From Scolanthus callimorphus (Eukaryota; Cnidaria; Anthozoa; Actiniaria; Edwardsiidae), in NCBI GenBank assembly GCA_033964015.1, contig CM066920.1, positions 12,615,912 through 12,679,911 of the forward strand: 64,000 nt of DNA. Direction: 5' to 3'. Positions 1-12,338 of this stretch are shown piece after piece (the stretch's first letter is position 1; each line of letters begins with the position of its first letter). The notes below the pieces were generated by a model that ran no database searches, was not told where the DNA came from, and was given only the letters and a program-made list of their open reading frames with translations. Made by a program: the position numbers and the translations under genes.

Positions 1-3000
1 TTCTTTATAGAGACCAATATACACAATTTCCGCCTTAACAGAATATATTTAATGACTCATTCATTTACTTTTGATTTTCTATCTTTCCAATTGCCTTACG
101 ATTTTAAAATAGGCTCTCAGTTCCTCTACTTTTCTCCTGGATTGTAAGATCCGTTGTCCGTGTTTCGCCCGTCACAGGAAACAACTTTTCACAGTATATC
201 AAAAACTTATTACATCTACTTCATGAAACGAAGGAAGTTTCTTTGTCATCCTTTTTTTCAATTTGTACCTTACAATTCCGATTTGCATTTTGAATTGTAA
301 AATAACAATATCTGTAAATAACTAGAGAGGTTTTTCGCGGTGAAAATCCGCTCATAAAAAGCAAAATAAACTATGAAATCTCTTGTAAATAACTTTGAAG
401 ACATAATTTCTATTTTGACACATCGATTCTAGACTTGTTCTGTGGAACTAGAAATGATTCACTCCCTCGACTAGGCCGATATAATAATGAAGTGTGGAAA
501 CTAAACTGAAAAGCTCTTTGTAAAATACCAAATAGCTGGAGGCGGCTCATGAAATTGCTTTAATAAGAAAGAATTTATTGGTTCCCTTTTAATCGCTTTT
601 CAAACAATACTTAGAGAGAATGACATCGCGGATTTAAAAGCGCCTTTATTTGTTGACTGAAAAAAACTATGAAGTAGAGGTACTTTTCAGTGTTTCAGCA
701 CTCTGGTCGACGCATTTCCGCGCTGCACTTGTCATAATCCGAATCCCGTGCTCTTGTTCAAAGATACTCCAACACCGAGCCAAGGAAGCCATTGCGTTGT
801 AAATGAATTGAAACCACAAGTGGGCACTTTTCCTGGAGGTAACATTTCTCCATCAGTTTTACTCGTTCTTTTTGTTGTTGTTATATTGTAACATTCGATC
901 TAGTACTTCAACTCAATATAAGTGTTTTTATTTCTTGCGGATTTATTAGCCATAAAGAGGTCAAAAATCTTATCTGGGAATTACTTGTTAATTCATTAAA
1001 CATTTCTTCATACCCTGAACTTTAGTATTTTACGGGTTTGATTTTCTAGAATCTTTATGGTTTTAGGTGTAGTGAATGTCATTAATATGCTATCGATTTA
1101 GGGCGAATACTTCAATATATTTCTAGTGATACGTAAAACCTTGAAGAGCAAGATTAAAACTTTCTAACGATGAAAATCGTCTTAGTGAGATCTAAAAGGA
1201 AAGATTTTTGGGACAAGTTAAATATATTGAGCAGCTTTTTGTGGAAGTATATTTTTAATATGTTTCTCTCACTCTTAATTTTTCACTTGTAAGTACAAAA
1301 TATCCAACATGTTATTATTTTCATTGTAAACATTACCCTTCCCATTGTATTACAAATTGTGGTATCCTTTGAGTTTTCCGGCCGTATTATTAGCTATTTT
1401 TGAAGGGGACAATTTTGTGAAAAACAAAAAAAGCGGTTCACTTCTTGCACTTTCAATAAACCAAGGTTATTTCCATCACTTACAATGGAATCAACCACTT
1501 TTGTAAAGTTCTGTGACTTTTGTTTAACATTGCTTGAAGTCTTGGTTGAGTTTTATTTTTCGCAAGAAAAACGAAAACAATATTTATAAGTACACTCACA
1601 GCCTTTGGCTCTTCCAGCTGTGGATTTTAGGTGCGTCGAAACCCTTTTTGTGATTTTTGCTATGTTTGGAATTCAGAAAATAGTGCATGGGCAATTCCCA
1701 GTTTGCCGAAAGGGAATTTCGTATCAGATTGTTTTACAACACACGGCTGAGCCTGGGGTCGTGTGCCGACAAAGAAATTCTACACTTTCTAATCTCACAC
1801 TTCTCGCTTTTTGCACCGGATCCGAAAACCCACGCTCTCCGTCTCGAAAAGGCGACAATTCTTTCTTCCTTTTTCCTTCAACAACGAACTCAGTTTCCCC
1901 AGAAGCGGTATTCGCTCAAGAAGCAACTGTTAGTTAATAATTTTTTGACACTTGAGGGGGAAACCTCTTTATGAGTTTTATATTTAATCAACAAAATTAC
2001 GGAAATTCAATGGTCGCGGGTTGATCGTTAAACGCAGTCGTCCGCAGACCAAACCACTGTTTTGGTAAGTTGGTGTTTCGAAGCAAAAAATGCATATATT
2101 TGATTATTATAAAAAGTGGCATTCCGAAGCTTGAACTGGCTGTTTTACAGTAGAGGTTATAAATACAAACAAAATGAAATTTTATTAAGTTTAGGGAAGA
2201 ATTCAACTACTGAAATAGGTTTGGAGAAAAATATTCCGCGCATGTTTATAGCCTAATACAAAGTTCAAATTGCTCGGGTTTTTGTAAACATATTGAATTT
2301 TCATATTTGTTTTGTGCAGTCGTTATTTTGCGTCCAATGTAATATTACTTTGTAATTCTTCTTTTGATGATATCTTATGACCTTCTAGCAGTTTGGCCGC
2401 GTTAATTAATATCTTCATTATTTTACCATTTATTTATATTAAGTTTTTCGAATTGAAGGTGCGGCCTTTTTCGGAAACAATTAGTTGTACTTCTTTCAAT
2501 CTCAAGCTTTGTGCAGACTCTGTTTGCCATTTTCTTTCATTTTGGTAAGGAGGCTAAGCCCTGGATTATTTTTTGCAAGGTTTTCAGACGATGCTGTATA
2601 AACAAGCTCTAACCGGCTGCAAAGGGTAATTTCTCACGCTTCTAATCTCTCTTATTTCGGTTCACGACATTCAATAACCACTACCAAGGATTCGTGAATT
2701 TATTCTTTTTCTCTCGTTTTTCTGGGGAGCTCAGTTCGCCAGAATAATTCGCTCCAAATGCATCATCACTAACAATCACAAGTAAGTCTTACGATCTTTC
2801 CAATTATCTGTCATTTATCTCATTGATACTTAGATGCTAACTTTCATTGTTGGTTTGTCTTTGACACATAAGAATGCGATAGCTAGTGGAGTTTTCAAGC
2901 TGATAATTTTCAAAATCATGCATACTCGTGTGTCTAGTGTTATTTCGCGCTCGAGTTTTGTTCATGCTGTATGTGTTTCCCAGATGTATTTGAGCACAAT

Positions 3001-6000
3001 GAAATGTAAAACGCTTAAGGAAGTGATGCTGACTGGCAGCAAACGACTTCATGCTAAAAATAGTAGCGCTAATGTAATAGATAGATGATGGCTAGAGTGT
3101 CCTTTCGTCCGTTTTTTGAAACATTCTAGTCAAATTACTTCTTCATCAATCACAGTTCTCCTGCAATTGTTTTTGGACACTGTAAAGGACTCCGAAAAGG
3201 CGTCGACTTTTGACACATTAACCAATTTAGGCCAGACAAACTAATTGTGCTCTAAAACTTTTTCTCGTTGTCAAAAAGCCCTGATTTAGTTTCAGTATCA
3301 TTTTCTCAAGTCAAGAATTCCCTTCGCTACATGCATTCCCACTAGGTAGAGGTTTTTTTCATGAGTCACTCTCTAGGATTCTCGTGTGTAGTCATTACAA
3401 CCTCCCTGTAATCGTAAACACAATGCTTTCTGTGGACTCCCGTTGGCCAAATTGTAAAGGGCTTGAGTTTTTAATTTACGAAAGAGCAGAGAGAGCGGAT
3501 ATTACCCTACTAATAGGCCCTGTTCATCTACCAAGTTTTGGCCATTACTAATTGTTTTTTGCAATAACTCAGATTGGAAATTACATACACTGCAGGGTTT
3601 TCTACTGGATGCAAACACGAAGGCCTTTTTTCTGAAAACTCTCTTAACTCCTAAATAGCGAATCTTTATAAGGGTCCCTGGCCGCGAAGTTGCTAAATAA
3701 GGTCGTTAATGTGTAAAAGCTTTAAAGAACATAAACCGGAGTTCTGTTGATATGAATTGTAAACACGCCTGAGGATTTGCTGACTATCTAAGCCGATCCT
3801 TATCTTCTCTGTATGTGTAGATCGATAAGCTGGCAGCAGATTTCCTTCTCTTGTATGCTAATTGCATACGGGAGCTCTAAGCGCGCTCGGTCTCTCATCA
3901 AACTGTGTAATGCGGTCATAATGAGTTATTAAATGTCAGGTCTTAGACCCCAAGGGTTTGCCGAGGCGAGTTCCAATATATATATATAGCAAGCAGCAGG
4001 TGCCGGCGAGGAGCACGTAAGTTTTCGGAGCCAGTCGCATCAGTTTTATGAGTTAGGCGGTCACAAAGCGAGCCCAGCGCGGGTAAAAAGGGGCAGGCCG
4101 ACCACTCTTTGGTTTTCGACACATGCAAGAGAAAGTTCGGCGGGAAAACGCAACTCGCGCAGTCGTGTCCCTACTACTTTCTTTCTCTCGTGGAATATCA
4201 TTCACTTGAAGCAGTCAAAGCGACAAGGGTCGTCATTAATAACAAAAGGTAAAATCTGATAGTATCGCGAAATGATTTCGTTCAACTTTGCAAAACAAAA
4301 AGAACGTAAAGTCCAAACCGCATATTGATCTATGATTTCATAAAGTCAATATTCCGTTCTTGCTCGAGCAAATTGTTCTTTTGCTAATCTGAAAAAAAAA
4401 CGTTTGCTATTCCGCCATCCCTTATCGCTTATCCTTGGGTAATATCAGCTAGATAATTAGCAATTTATTTTCACAAAAAAGGAACGAAATCATGTCGATT
4501 TCCCCACCCCCTCAAGGGAACGATGACTTATCAAATTGATCTGTTTATTGCATGATTCTTATATTATGGTTTCTATGCGATCAAATGAGCAGAACTCATA
4601 TTTCAAATTTTGCTAACAAAGTCAAAAGGGACCGGATTAAAAGACAATTAGGTTAAAATTTCTCATTTTTGCTCCGTTTAAGCAAACGTAATGAGGTTAA
4701 ATACCTATATAAAGCACATTTATCTACTAATATTCTGCTTGAATGAAACGAAATGAGAAACCTCGTGCATTGATAGTCACCCCACTGTTCTAGAATAACG
4801 ACTCGGTGTGCACACTCACACAGGAGGCATTTCTTATAATGCTTTGCAAAAATGGCGCAATATACTAGTTTTAAACAATGCTTCTTTATACACAGTCTTC
4901 TAGTTACTATCTCAATCCTATTTGTTTAGCCTTTAGGCAACTCTAACAGCCCAGTTTTTCACAAAGTTCTTCTTGCTTTCTTGTCCAGCAATCAGATGAA
5001 ATAAAACTATGAACTCGTCTTATATCTGTTATACCTGTCTTTCCCAACCAGTTTAGTTGCTAGGATCAAGTTAATTACCGAGCTAGTCAACCAGAAAAGA
5101 AATAAAATAAATAACTTTACCGGATAATCCGAATCTCTGTCAACTTATTAAACTACGAAGTGTTTTTACATTATAATTCATGTTCTGCTCTTTTCATTTG
5201 CTTGCCTAATAATACTCGATCTCCTAGATATATTTGTATTATGTAGGTTGTATTATATGATAAAACTAGCTTTATGTCAATATGTAATATTTGTGTTTAT
5301 ATGATAAAATTACCGACTCTTAAGTAAGATTAAACAGGTTCTATAATGAAGTGCTTTGAAAAATTGATTTACCGAAAACGCGTCCTTCAGGTTTAGGTCT
5401 TCGTGCGAGAATGTGCTTCTTCGGAACTACGCTTGACACAAAAAAACACCCACTGATTCGTGGTTTTACCTCCTGCTACTGAATGCAACAATCTGTAGAT
5501 CAGAACCTTACGAACCCATTATAATATGACACGCGTTATTTAGATTTTAATGAAGAACTTTTTCATTAGATTTTGTTAGATGGAGGTAAATGAATTCGTC
5601 TTCTCTTTGTCGCAAGTGGGTTTTTTGAGCCCAGTTATTGATAACTTGTTTCACACAATAAGACACTTTGCTCTGCGTTTTTATTTTTTATTTTTTCTTG
5701 TCGGGTTTCAGTTTTGACGAGTTTTCTGTAATGCCTTTGCCATCTCAGTCAGATTACCCAAATACTATTATATAGGAACCTTGAATGATGCCCTCATAAA
5801 AAAAACTGTTTATTTTCTTTATTCCCATAAAAGGACTTGTTTTTCTTGAACGCAAACGCAAAAAGGTATTTCTACTGTTTTTGTTGATGTTTTGTGTACA
5901 CTACTCCCCTGATTGCTCTAATTGCTAGCGCAACAAACACTTACAAGTGATAATTTACTTTCGCTCCCTTCCTGACATCTTCTAGAACTTCCGACAACTT

Positions 6001-6150
6001 TCCTACAGATTATCCCTTATTAGCCACAATGACAGTAATATGACCGCACAATCCACAATAACGATAATCTGTTGTGACTGTATTGTGAGCATAAAAATTA
6101 GATTTACCTTTATAGTCAGGACCGTTGTTTTGCGCTGTGAATTTTCATAA
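1..6150. other. AT-rich sequence, no gene recognised
   Basis: I read both strands and found no ORF with recognisable domains, no tRNA and no clear repeat with an identifiable end. Short open frames here have low-complexity, leucine/serine/phenylalanine-rich translations typical of chance ORFs in AT-rich DNA. Small exons of an intron-rich gene could be hidden; transcript data would be needed to see them. Confidence 0.5.
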
Positions 6151-6179
6151 CGTAGTTTGATTTTGCTTTTTCTGTTTCT

Positions 6180-6300
6180 CAGTCAAACCATCTCAGCCAA
6201 TCAGGTCGCCTGGTGCACTCAACTTGGTTTTCGTCGCGACAGAAAGCCAGTCGACTGCACTAGGCGAAACAGGGCTAGAACTTGATTGGCTTAGTTTGTT
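6180..6300. repeat. Copy of a dispersed repeat shared with the MITE at 27.9-28.2 kb
   Basis: This stretch has AGCCAATCA near its start, CGCGACAGAA in the middle, GCACTAGGCGAAAC, and then TTGATTGGCTTAG followed by a TTGACT end. The same ordered blocks occur at about 28,028-28,150 inside the TA-flanked MITE. It is probably a diverged relative; its ends are not clear here. Confidence 0.55.
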
Positions 6301-6462
6301 GACTTGCGGAACAGAAAAACCCAAAAGCAACGTTTTGAAAATGCAAGCGCGAAAAAAACGGCTTTAGCTGTTAATAATAGTTGTACAACAATGCTTTCTC
6401 GTGGAATATCCCGCTTGCCACTTGTATTTCTTTCGTATACCAAGGCCGTGACGCGTGGGACA

Positions 6463-6977
6463 TCCCACTCAAAAGCATTGTATATTAAAAATTGGGTTTC
6501 AATATTAAGAAAGAAGAACTTTTTCTATGTTTTGGCAGAGTAAATAAGGTCGCCACTTCTTGCGCGAAACAGTTTTCTTGCAGTCAAAACACCGAAGACT
6601 CCTTCACAATGATAAATAATTTCGATTTATAAATTCTTCACTATTAACTATTTTTTTGATAGACTAAGAATCAGTTTTACAATCTGTTTCAGATTAATCA
6701 GAGGGCAGCTTCCCACTCAAAAGCATTGTATATTAAAAATTGGAGTTTTAACATTAAGAAAGAAGAACTTTTTCTATGTTTTGGCAGAGTAAAAAAGAAT
6801 GGATGTAACTAAGGTCGCCACTTCTTGCGCGAAACAGTTTTCTTGCAGTCAAAACACCGAAGACTCCTTCCCCAATGAGAAATAATTTCGATTTATAAAT
6901 TCTTCACTATTAACTATTTTTTTGATAGAATAAGAATCAGTTTTACAATCTGTTTCAGATTAATCAGAGGGCAGCTT
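6463..6977. repeat. Two-copy tandem duplication of about 250 bp
   Basis: Unit 1 is 6,463-6,710 and unit 2 is 6,711-6,977. Both begin TCCCACTCAAAAGCATTG and end in GAGGGCAGCTT, and they are nearly identical apart from a short extra stretch in unit 2 (around 6,792-6,809, AAAAGAATGGATGTAAC-like) and a few substitutions. The high identity suggests a recent duplication. No coding potential is convincing in either unit. Confidence 0.9.
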
Positions 6978-8199
6978 CTTATGTTCGACTTCAATATTTT
7001 TGCGACAGTTTGAGAGTAAATAACCCAAAATAGCAGGCGAGTTCAATTGTCTGCGTTTTCAATCAGTTACATAAGCATACTAGAATTGTGGCTGTTCGTA
7101 GGAAAATCATAAGTTCTGGATTTTAAGAAATCGGCATTAGTCAAACCAGACTAGAAAATCTGACGCATTTTGGGACATTCATAAGCGCGTTGCGGGATAT
7201 TCAAACTTCAAAATGGCTAAAATATTTCAGAGACTTAAAACGTCGGATTTAACCCTTAAAATGCCACGAAAATATTTATTTTACTATTCTCAACAAATAC
7301 AAATATTCAAATTGCAACTTAAAATTCCAATAAGCTCACCGAGGCGTAGGCCGAAGAGCAAAATCTAAAAACAATGTCGCCAGAAGATCGGCCTGTATAT
7401 AAAAACATAAGCTAAATAAAAATATCCCTAAATAAGCGGGTGAGAATAGATGCTCTCCGGGCTCGGTTATTTCTGGCCTAAGAACTGAGTAGAGAATTAA
7501 GAGGCTCTAAAAGCAAATGATGTTTATATTACAAAGGGGAGTAATAGGACGATATTGACCCATGTCTGAGGCAAGTCATTCGTGGCTCTTAAAAATCAAA
7601 GGACTGAATCATCAAAAACGTATAAGTATATTTAGTCCTACTAAGGCCTAAAACGTATATTATATTAAAACCTTGAAGCTATAGGTGTATAGAAAGGTAA
7701 AATTCGAGTCTCGCTGAGCCTCCGAGCTCCCTTTAAAATCCGTGCCCGAGCGTCATTACCGATTTTCCTTTTATGTGAAAATCCGAGCTTAATCGCGAGC
7801 CTCAAGTTTTTCAGCCAAAAAAATCGACCACAAAGAATTTGAGTCGAGGCTTTCCGAGCCTCATATGTTCAAACTCCGCTTTTTCTAGCTCCGATATGTT
7901 AAAATTCCGAATTTTACACGCTTCATCTTTGAACTTTTTTATCATTCTATACCTTCTAGCTATGACAGACTTTCCACACGTTTTCTCTTGTAATGTCAAT
8001 GCCACGCTCGTACAGTAGGAAGTTAATGGCGTTGCTATGTGACATGTCAATTAGTCAAGCATTCATAAGTGAACATCTTAATTGGTGTGCTCTTCACGAA
8101 GAAAGGTTATTAGGCCTGTCTGGTTCAGATTGATTTAGACTTCCGCTGGCTTGCCTACAGGTTCATAGCTTGTCAGTCGCACCCCTCTCCCTCCTCGGA
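6978..8199. other. No gene recognised
   Basis: AT-rich sequence with short chance ORFs only. Around 7,690-7,870 the sequence repeats GAGCCTCCGAGCTC/CCGAGCCTC-like words in both orientations, which makes a low-copy internal repetition, but no bounded element can be defined. Confidence 0.4.
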
Positions 8200-8204
8200 A
8201 AGTG

Positions 8205-8700
8205 GAATGGAACAACACCACAGGAAACCCGAAATCGGATATTTCCAGATCCTTACTAAGGGAAGCGGTCAAAACATTTGTACTCGAGCGGGACCCGATT
8301 TTATCGTGGGAGGTGGTAGGTCCCGGGTTGTACCTACCCACCCGTTTTTTCGATGCCCATTTTCTCTGTGCACGAGTAAGGGGTGTTGGTGTTGGGTGTT
8401 TTGCATGGATGTGTTGCTCGAACTACAAAGAAGACGGTGCTGAGCCTATCGTTTTGATTCATTTATTATTTTACGAGATATTTGCAAAATGGCCATTTTT
8501 TCCTAAAGGAAGGTTGGTTGCGGCATACACCACCCCATCGGGTCCCATTCGAGTACAGATGTATTGACCACTTCCCCAAGCTGTGCCGACTGATGGCCAT
8601 AGGGAATATTTGTTGCGATAGATCAACAAAGAAGATCGGATCTCTTCTATTGTTGTTGCTGCTTGTGACATGTTTCTGCAGCTTGCAAAACAATGGTTAC
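8205..8700. repeat. Imperfect inverted repeat with coding-like arms
   Basis: The left arm around 8,255-8,330 (GGGAAGCGGTCAAAACAT, TTTGTACTCGAGCGGGACCC) matches the reverse complement of about 8,510-8,580 (GGGAAGTGGTCAATACAT, CTGTACTCGAATGGGACCC). The right arm read on the minus strand is open for 80 codons (8,471-8,713) and both arms encode a related GSGQxICTRxGPD string. This may be two inverted fragments of an unrecognised coding repeat or a degraded foldback. Ends and target duplication were not found. Confidence 0.5.
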
Positions 8701-9581
8701 CAAACTGAACCAATTAGGGCGCCTCTTGTTCTTGGGGTTCTCAAAGTTTTGCAATTTACATTGAGCGTGTTGCAAGTTGAGAGACAAATTGCGAGCGTGT
8801 GACATCCCTTGCAACCTGTAATAATTTTAATTAGCCATCGTAGCTTTGTGAGTAGCATGAAAACTTGTCTTGTGTAAGGCCTACGGCAAACGCCGTGCCA
8901 GAGTCGGGCCGTTCTAAACAGAAACAATGGAAAGTTTTCTATTATAAAGTCCAATGAAGCGGCATCCTTTGAAAGAAGAAATGCTCGACAGAACAAGTGC
9001 GACGTTTGCGCGCGCTTGGCCTAACATGGCCTTGTATCCGGCATGCATTGCGATTAGGCAGTTAAAAAAGACTAGTCCTGTCACGTGATCACTAGTGAAT
9101 CCCACAGTACACGAGAATAATATAAAGATTGACAGAACTGAGACTAGTAATGTTCGCTAAATGTCGCTTTGTCTTAAAGGATTATCATAAACTTGACAAA
9201 TGTCCCTACCGAAAGAACGCCACTCGAAAGTACTGTAATGACGAAAGTAATTATGGACTTTTGAAAGAGAATGTGGCGCAATAAACAAATACAGGGCAGT
9301 TTTTACTTTTTCCGCATAGAAGTGGCAGTTTCGACCGAAATGGAACTTTTTCCAATGTAGTTAAGCTTGTTTGACAAGGAAACAAAGCCAGTTTTCAAAT
9401 TTGACAATGACAGCTTGGTTAATCAACACACACCAATGTATTTACTTGTAATCTGTGTACATATTAAGTAACATAAGCAAGTATTAAATGATATTTTTCG
9501 TACCTGGTAAAACACCTTTTCCAATCTCATCGCACAATGTCTGTAGAAGGTTATACTAATTAACCCTATGTTAACTAGACT

Positions 9582-9809
9582 AGAGCGGATTTCACATGAC
9601 CGTCGTGTTTGCAATTGGTTTGCTTTCTCATTGGCTGCTTATTGCTATCAACCAATCAAATTGCGAACTAATTACAAGCAAGGAATTGGTTCGGCTCCTG
9701 ATTGGCTGGGCTGGAAACCATTCAGCAGTAAGTTGTAATTACTCGTTTCTGATTGGCTAGTGATTGCACAATTGCGTTTACTTTCACGATGGTCATCTGA
9801 ATCTGCTCT
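9582..9809. mobile_element. MITE, AGAGCGGATTTCACATGAC family, copy 1
   Basis: It is flanked by an inverted pair: AGAGCGGATTTCACATGAC at the left, and a diverged GTCATCTGAATCTGCTCT at the right. A second copy with nearly perfect termini lies at 12,609-12,862. The interior is dense in ATTGG/CCAAT words (for example TCATTGGCTG, CAACCAATCA, CTGATTGGCTGG, CTGATTGGCTAG). No ORF is present, so it is non-autonomous. It ends about 230 bp upstream of the putative receptor exon. Confidence 0.75.
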
Positions 9810-10166
9810 ATAGGAATTTTATTAATCAAATTTAGCTGCGCACACTCTAGATTAACTGGGATTAGCATAGGTGCCTCCCGTTCCATGTCCTGACATAAAG
9901 GAATTGAGATTGTTTGTATTTGCGTCTGCCAGCTTGAATGATAAATCTCACAGTCAAATTACGTGAGACCAATAGTAAGCAACATTTTGTATGGAATCAT
10001 ATCTAAGTGGATGTTTAATAGATTCCTCCATTTCATTTACAGGTTTCTGGAGAATACTTCAGTATAACAGAAGTTTGAGAGGATCTAATTATTAACAAGT
10101 ATAAAGACTGTTTCGCAGACATAAATATCAACAAGAACTTGTCAGTCATAGTGGAAGTAACGAAGA
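9810..10166 (+). promoter_or_regulatory. Upstream region and possible 5'UTR acceptor of the GPCR gene
   Basis: Directly upstream of the receptor start there is a pyrimidine-rich stretch ending CATTTACAG at 10,034-10,042. It looks like a 3' splice site, so the coding exon may begin at 10,043 with a short 5'UTR and an upstream non-coding exon. No TATA box is obvious at a convincing distance. This is a reading of consensus motifs only; RNA-seq would settle it. Confidence 0.35.
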
Positions 10167-11336
10167 TTGGAATCGAGTTCCGCAATGAGTCTTGTGGAGT
10201 TGAACTCATCCCTACCGGGGAACAACACCACAGTTATGATCCCACCCGTCATGAGTACGGAACAGTACTATCCAGAACCTGACGAATCTAAAGTGGTCCG
10301 TTATGTGTTATACGGCCTGCTATTTCTATTCGCCATCGCGGGTAACGTAACTGTATGTCTGGTCCCTATCAAGCATCGTCGCATGAGAACATTCACCTAT
10401 TACCTCATTACGAACTTAGCTGTTTCTGATATCGGCACTATGTTATGCCTCCCTCCTCTCCTTTTTTACGAGTTCAAGGGCGTCTGGAGCATGGGCACCA
10501 TAATGTGCAAGCTTGTTAACCCGAGTTTAACCATGTTTGGTCTCGTCACTACCAATACACTCGTCGCTATTGCTATTGATCGCTTCATCGCGCTTGTGTT
10601 CCCGTTCAAGCGCCGTCCTCAGCGGAAAGAGACCATCCTTGTTGTATCCCTCTCGTGGTTAGTGGCCTTCGCGAGTGTGCTTCCTTCTGCTGGTGCTAAA
10701 AAAGTCATGGATACTCCTTATGGCACGTTATGTATCGAGGTATTCCCCGGGAAGACCGAAGAAGAGAAGAAGATATTCGAAAAGGGGTATGCTATCTTCT
10801 TGTATCTGCTCAACAACGCCCTTCCCATATTTATCATCTCCGGCGTCTACGCGGTGATTATCCTCAAATTGAAAGGCATCTCCATCACCAAGCTCTTCAA
10901 GCGCAAGAGCTCCGTCCCAGAGGACGGCATTACAAGCAGATCTCAGCTGACAAGTGACGAGGTGTACGAAAAGCAGAAACACGAGCGGGAGAAGAAGTTC
11001 ACCCAGATGTTGCTCTCGGTCGTGGTGGTGTTTCTACTTTGTTATGTCCCCGTCCAGACCTATTTCCTCATGGTCACCCTCAATCCTCAAATCCAAAATT
11101 GGGAGTACACGATTATCTTGTATAGATACCTCTACCTTATGATGTGGTTCCCAAACGCGCTCAATCCGATCCTCTACGGCTCCATGAATGAGCACTACGC
11201 CAAGGCGTTCAAGATTTGCTTCCGCTGTTCATCAAAGAGTCAGTTCAACCATTCGCAACACCTCGGGTCTTTTACTAAGGTCCCTAACAATAATGGAACT
11301 CAGGTGATGACACTAACGAAGGACACGAGCCTTTGA
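10167..11336 (+). CDS. Class A (rhodopsin-like) G protein-coupled receptor, neuropeptide-receptor-like
   Basis: A 389-codon uninterrupted frame encodes a seven-helix receptor expected at the plasma membrane. The extracellular N-terminus has glycosylation sequons at N13, N19 and N20. Family landmarks in order: N60 in TM1 (AGN), NLAVSD with D88 in TM2, W107 and C114 at the start of TM3, DRF (138-140) instead of the usual DRY, W164 in TM4, C189 in the second extracellular loop (disulfide partner of C114), P220 in TM5, CYVP (292-295) instead of CWxP in TM6, and NPILY (333-337) in TM7. The tail has KICFRC cysteines suited to palmitoylation and ends DTSL, a possible class I PDZ ligand. Length and motifs fit the neuropeptide Y/tachykinin-like receptors that are expanded in cnidarians and often single-exon. 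The ligand cannot be inferred. The start is the first ATG of the frame; a second ATG at codon 7 is possible. Confidence 0.93.
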   Translation: MESSSAMSLVELNSSLPGNNTTVMIPPVMSTEQYYPEPDESKVVRYVLYGLLFLFAIAGNVTVCLVPIKHRRMRTFTYYLITNLAVSDIGTMLCLPPLLFYEFKGVWSMGTIMCKLVNPSLTMFGLVTTNTLVAIAIDRFIALVFPFKRRPQRKETILVVSLSWLVAFASVLPSAGAKKVMDTPYGTLCIEVFPGKTEEEKKIFEKGYAIFLYLLNNALPIFIISGVYAVIILKLKGISITKLFKRKSSVPEDGITSRSQLTSDEVYEKQKHEREKKFTQMLLSVVVVFLLCYVPVQTYFLMVTLNPQIQNWEYTIILYRYLYLMMWFPNALNPILYGSMNEHYAKAFKICFRCSSKSQFNHSQHLGSFTKVPNNNGTQVMTLTKDTSL

Positions 11337-11525
11337 GGTGGGACCTTAGGATATGGGACCTTGGACGGAAACCGGAGTGAAAATCACATGGTACGGTATG
11401 GAAGGAACTCTGGTAGGTTTACCTGGATCGAGATGGTAAAGACTACGATTGATGCCGACGTCGAGAGAGGACGTGCGGAGTGATGAATTGAATGACTAAT
11501 TACTAGCCTAGTAACTATAGTTCAT

Positions 11526-11683
11526 TTGAGAGGGGAACAAGAAAGGGTACCTATTGGCGTGGGCTTAGTTGAGAGGGGACCAAGAAAGGGTACCTATGGG
11601 CTTGGGCTTGGGCTTGGGCTTGGGCTTGGGCTTGGGCTTGGGCTTGGGCTTGGGCTTGGGCTTGGGCTTGGGCTTGGGCTTGG
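11526..11683. repeat. GGGCTT hexamer microsatellite with a duplicated lead-in
   Basis: About 14 uninterrupted GGGCTT units run from 11,598 to 11,683. They are preceded by two copies of a GAGAGGGGA-CAAGAAAGGGTACCTAT lead-in (about 11,529 and 11,570), so the array grew next to a local duplication. It lies about 260 bp after the GPCR stop, possibly in the 3'UTR or just past it. ORFs through the array (Gly-Leu or Pro-Lys runs) are repeat artefacts. Confidence 0.95.
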
Positions 11684-11689
11684 TAGTGT

Positions 11690-12338
11690 TTCGCAACGAA
11701 CCCTGGTGACAAAGTGCATTTGGGAAAGACACTGTGAAACTACTAGCACTAAACATCACAGAACCCATAAAATGGAACATTTTCCTGGCTGAAATCGAAC
11801 TTTTCCTTCAAAGCAATCAAAGAAGATCAATGCTGGACACAAATTAGATACGCGTGTTTATAACATACACTCGACAAACTACTATACTGCAAAACATTCA
11901 AAGCCAAAACCATTTTGAGGGAAACAAGCTTAATATCACGAGTACACTGAAGCGCTTTACATGGGTAACATAACAGGGTGTGCTACAACCATTGATGCTT
12001 TGCAGTTTAAACAGCATGCATGTGCATATCGCTTCTAGATAACGGCAAAAACAGATAGCTCGTGTAAGAGTAGACTCAGAACATAATTCTATCATGATGT
12101 AATATTTAACATTATTGCTTCTTGATATGTGATAAAACATAACTTAAGAAGATGATGGTAGTCGACTCCCATTATTTAGGGGGATTGCATAGCATTGGAT
12201 AGTAATCCCTGGGCGATATGTTTAGGGCGATATGTTGAGGTGAGCGGATTTTAAATGAGTGTCGAGAGTAATTCGTACTTACTTTGCGCTTTTAAACTCC
12301 TACACGTTTTTTCAGAATTGGTGTATTTACTTTGCCTA
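11690..12338. other. No gene recognised
   Basis: Unique-looking AT-rich sequence without a supported ORF, RNA gene or bounded repeat. It could include the 3' end of the GPCR transcript, but no convincing AATAAA signal close to the stop was found. Confidence 0.4.

Noticed and set aside
11598..11683. Telomere-like repeat
   Set aside because: The unit GGGCTT differs from the metazoan TTAGGG, and the array is short and internal.
11526..11792. ORFs of Gly-Leu and Pro-Lys repeats
   Set aside because: Direct translation of the GGGCTT microsatellite; no other coding evidence.
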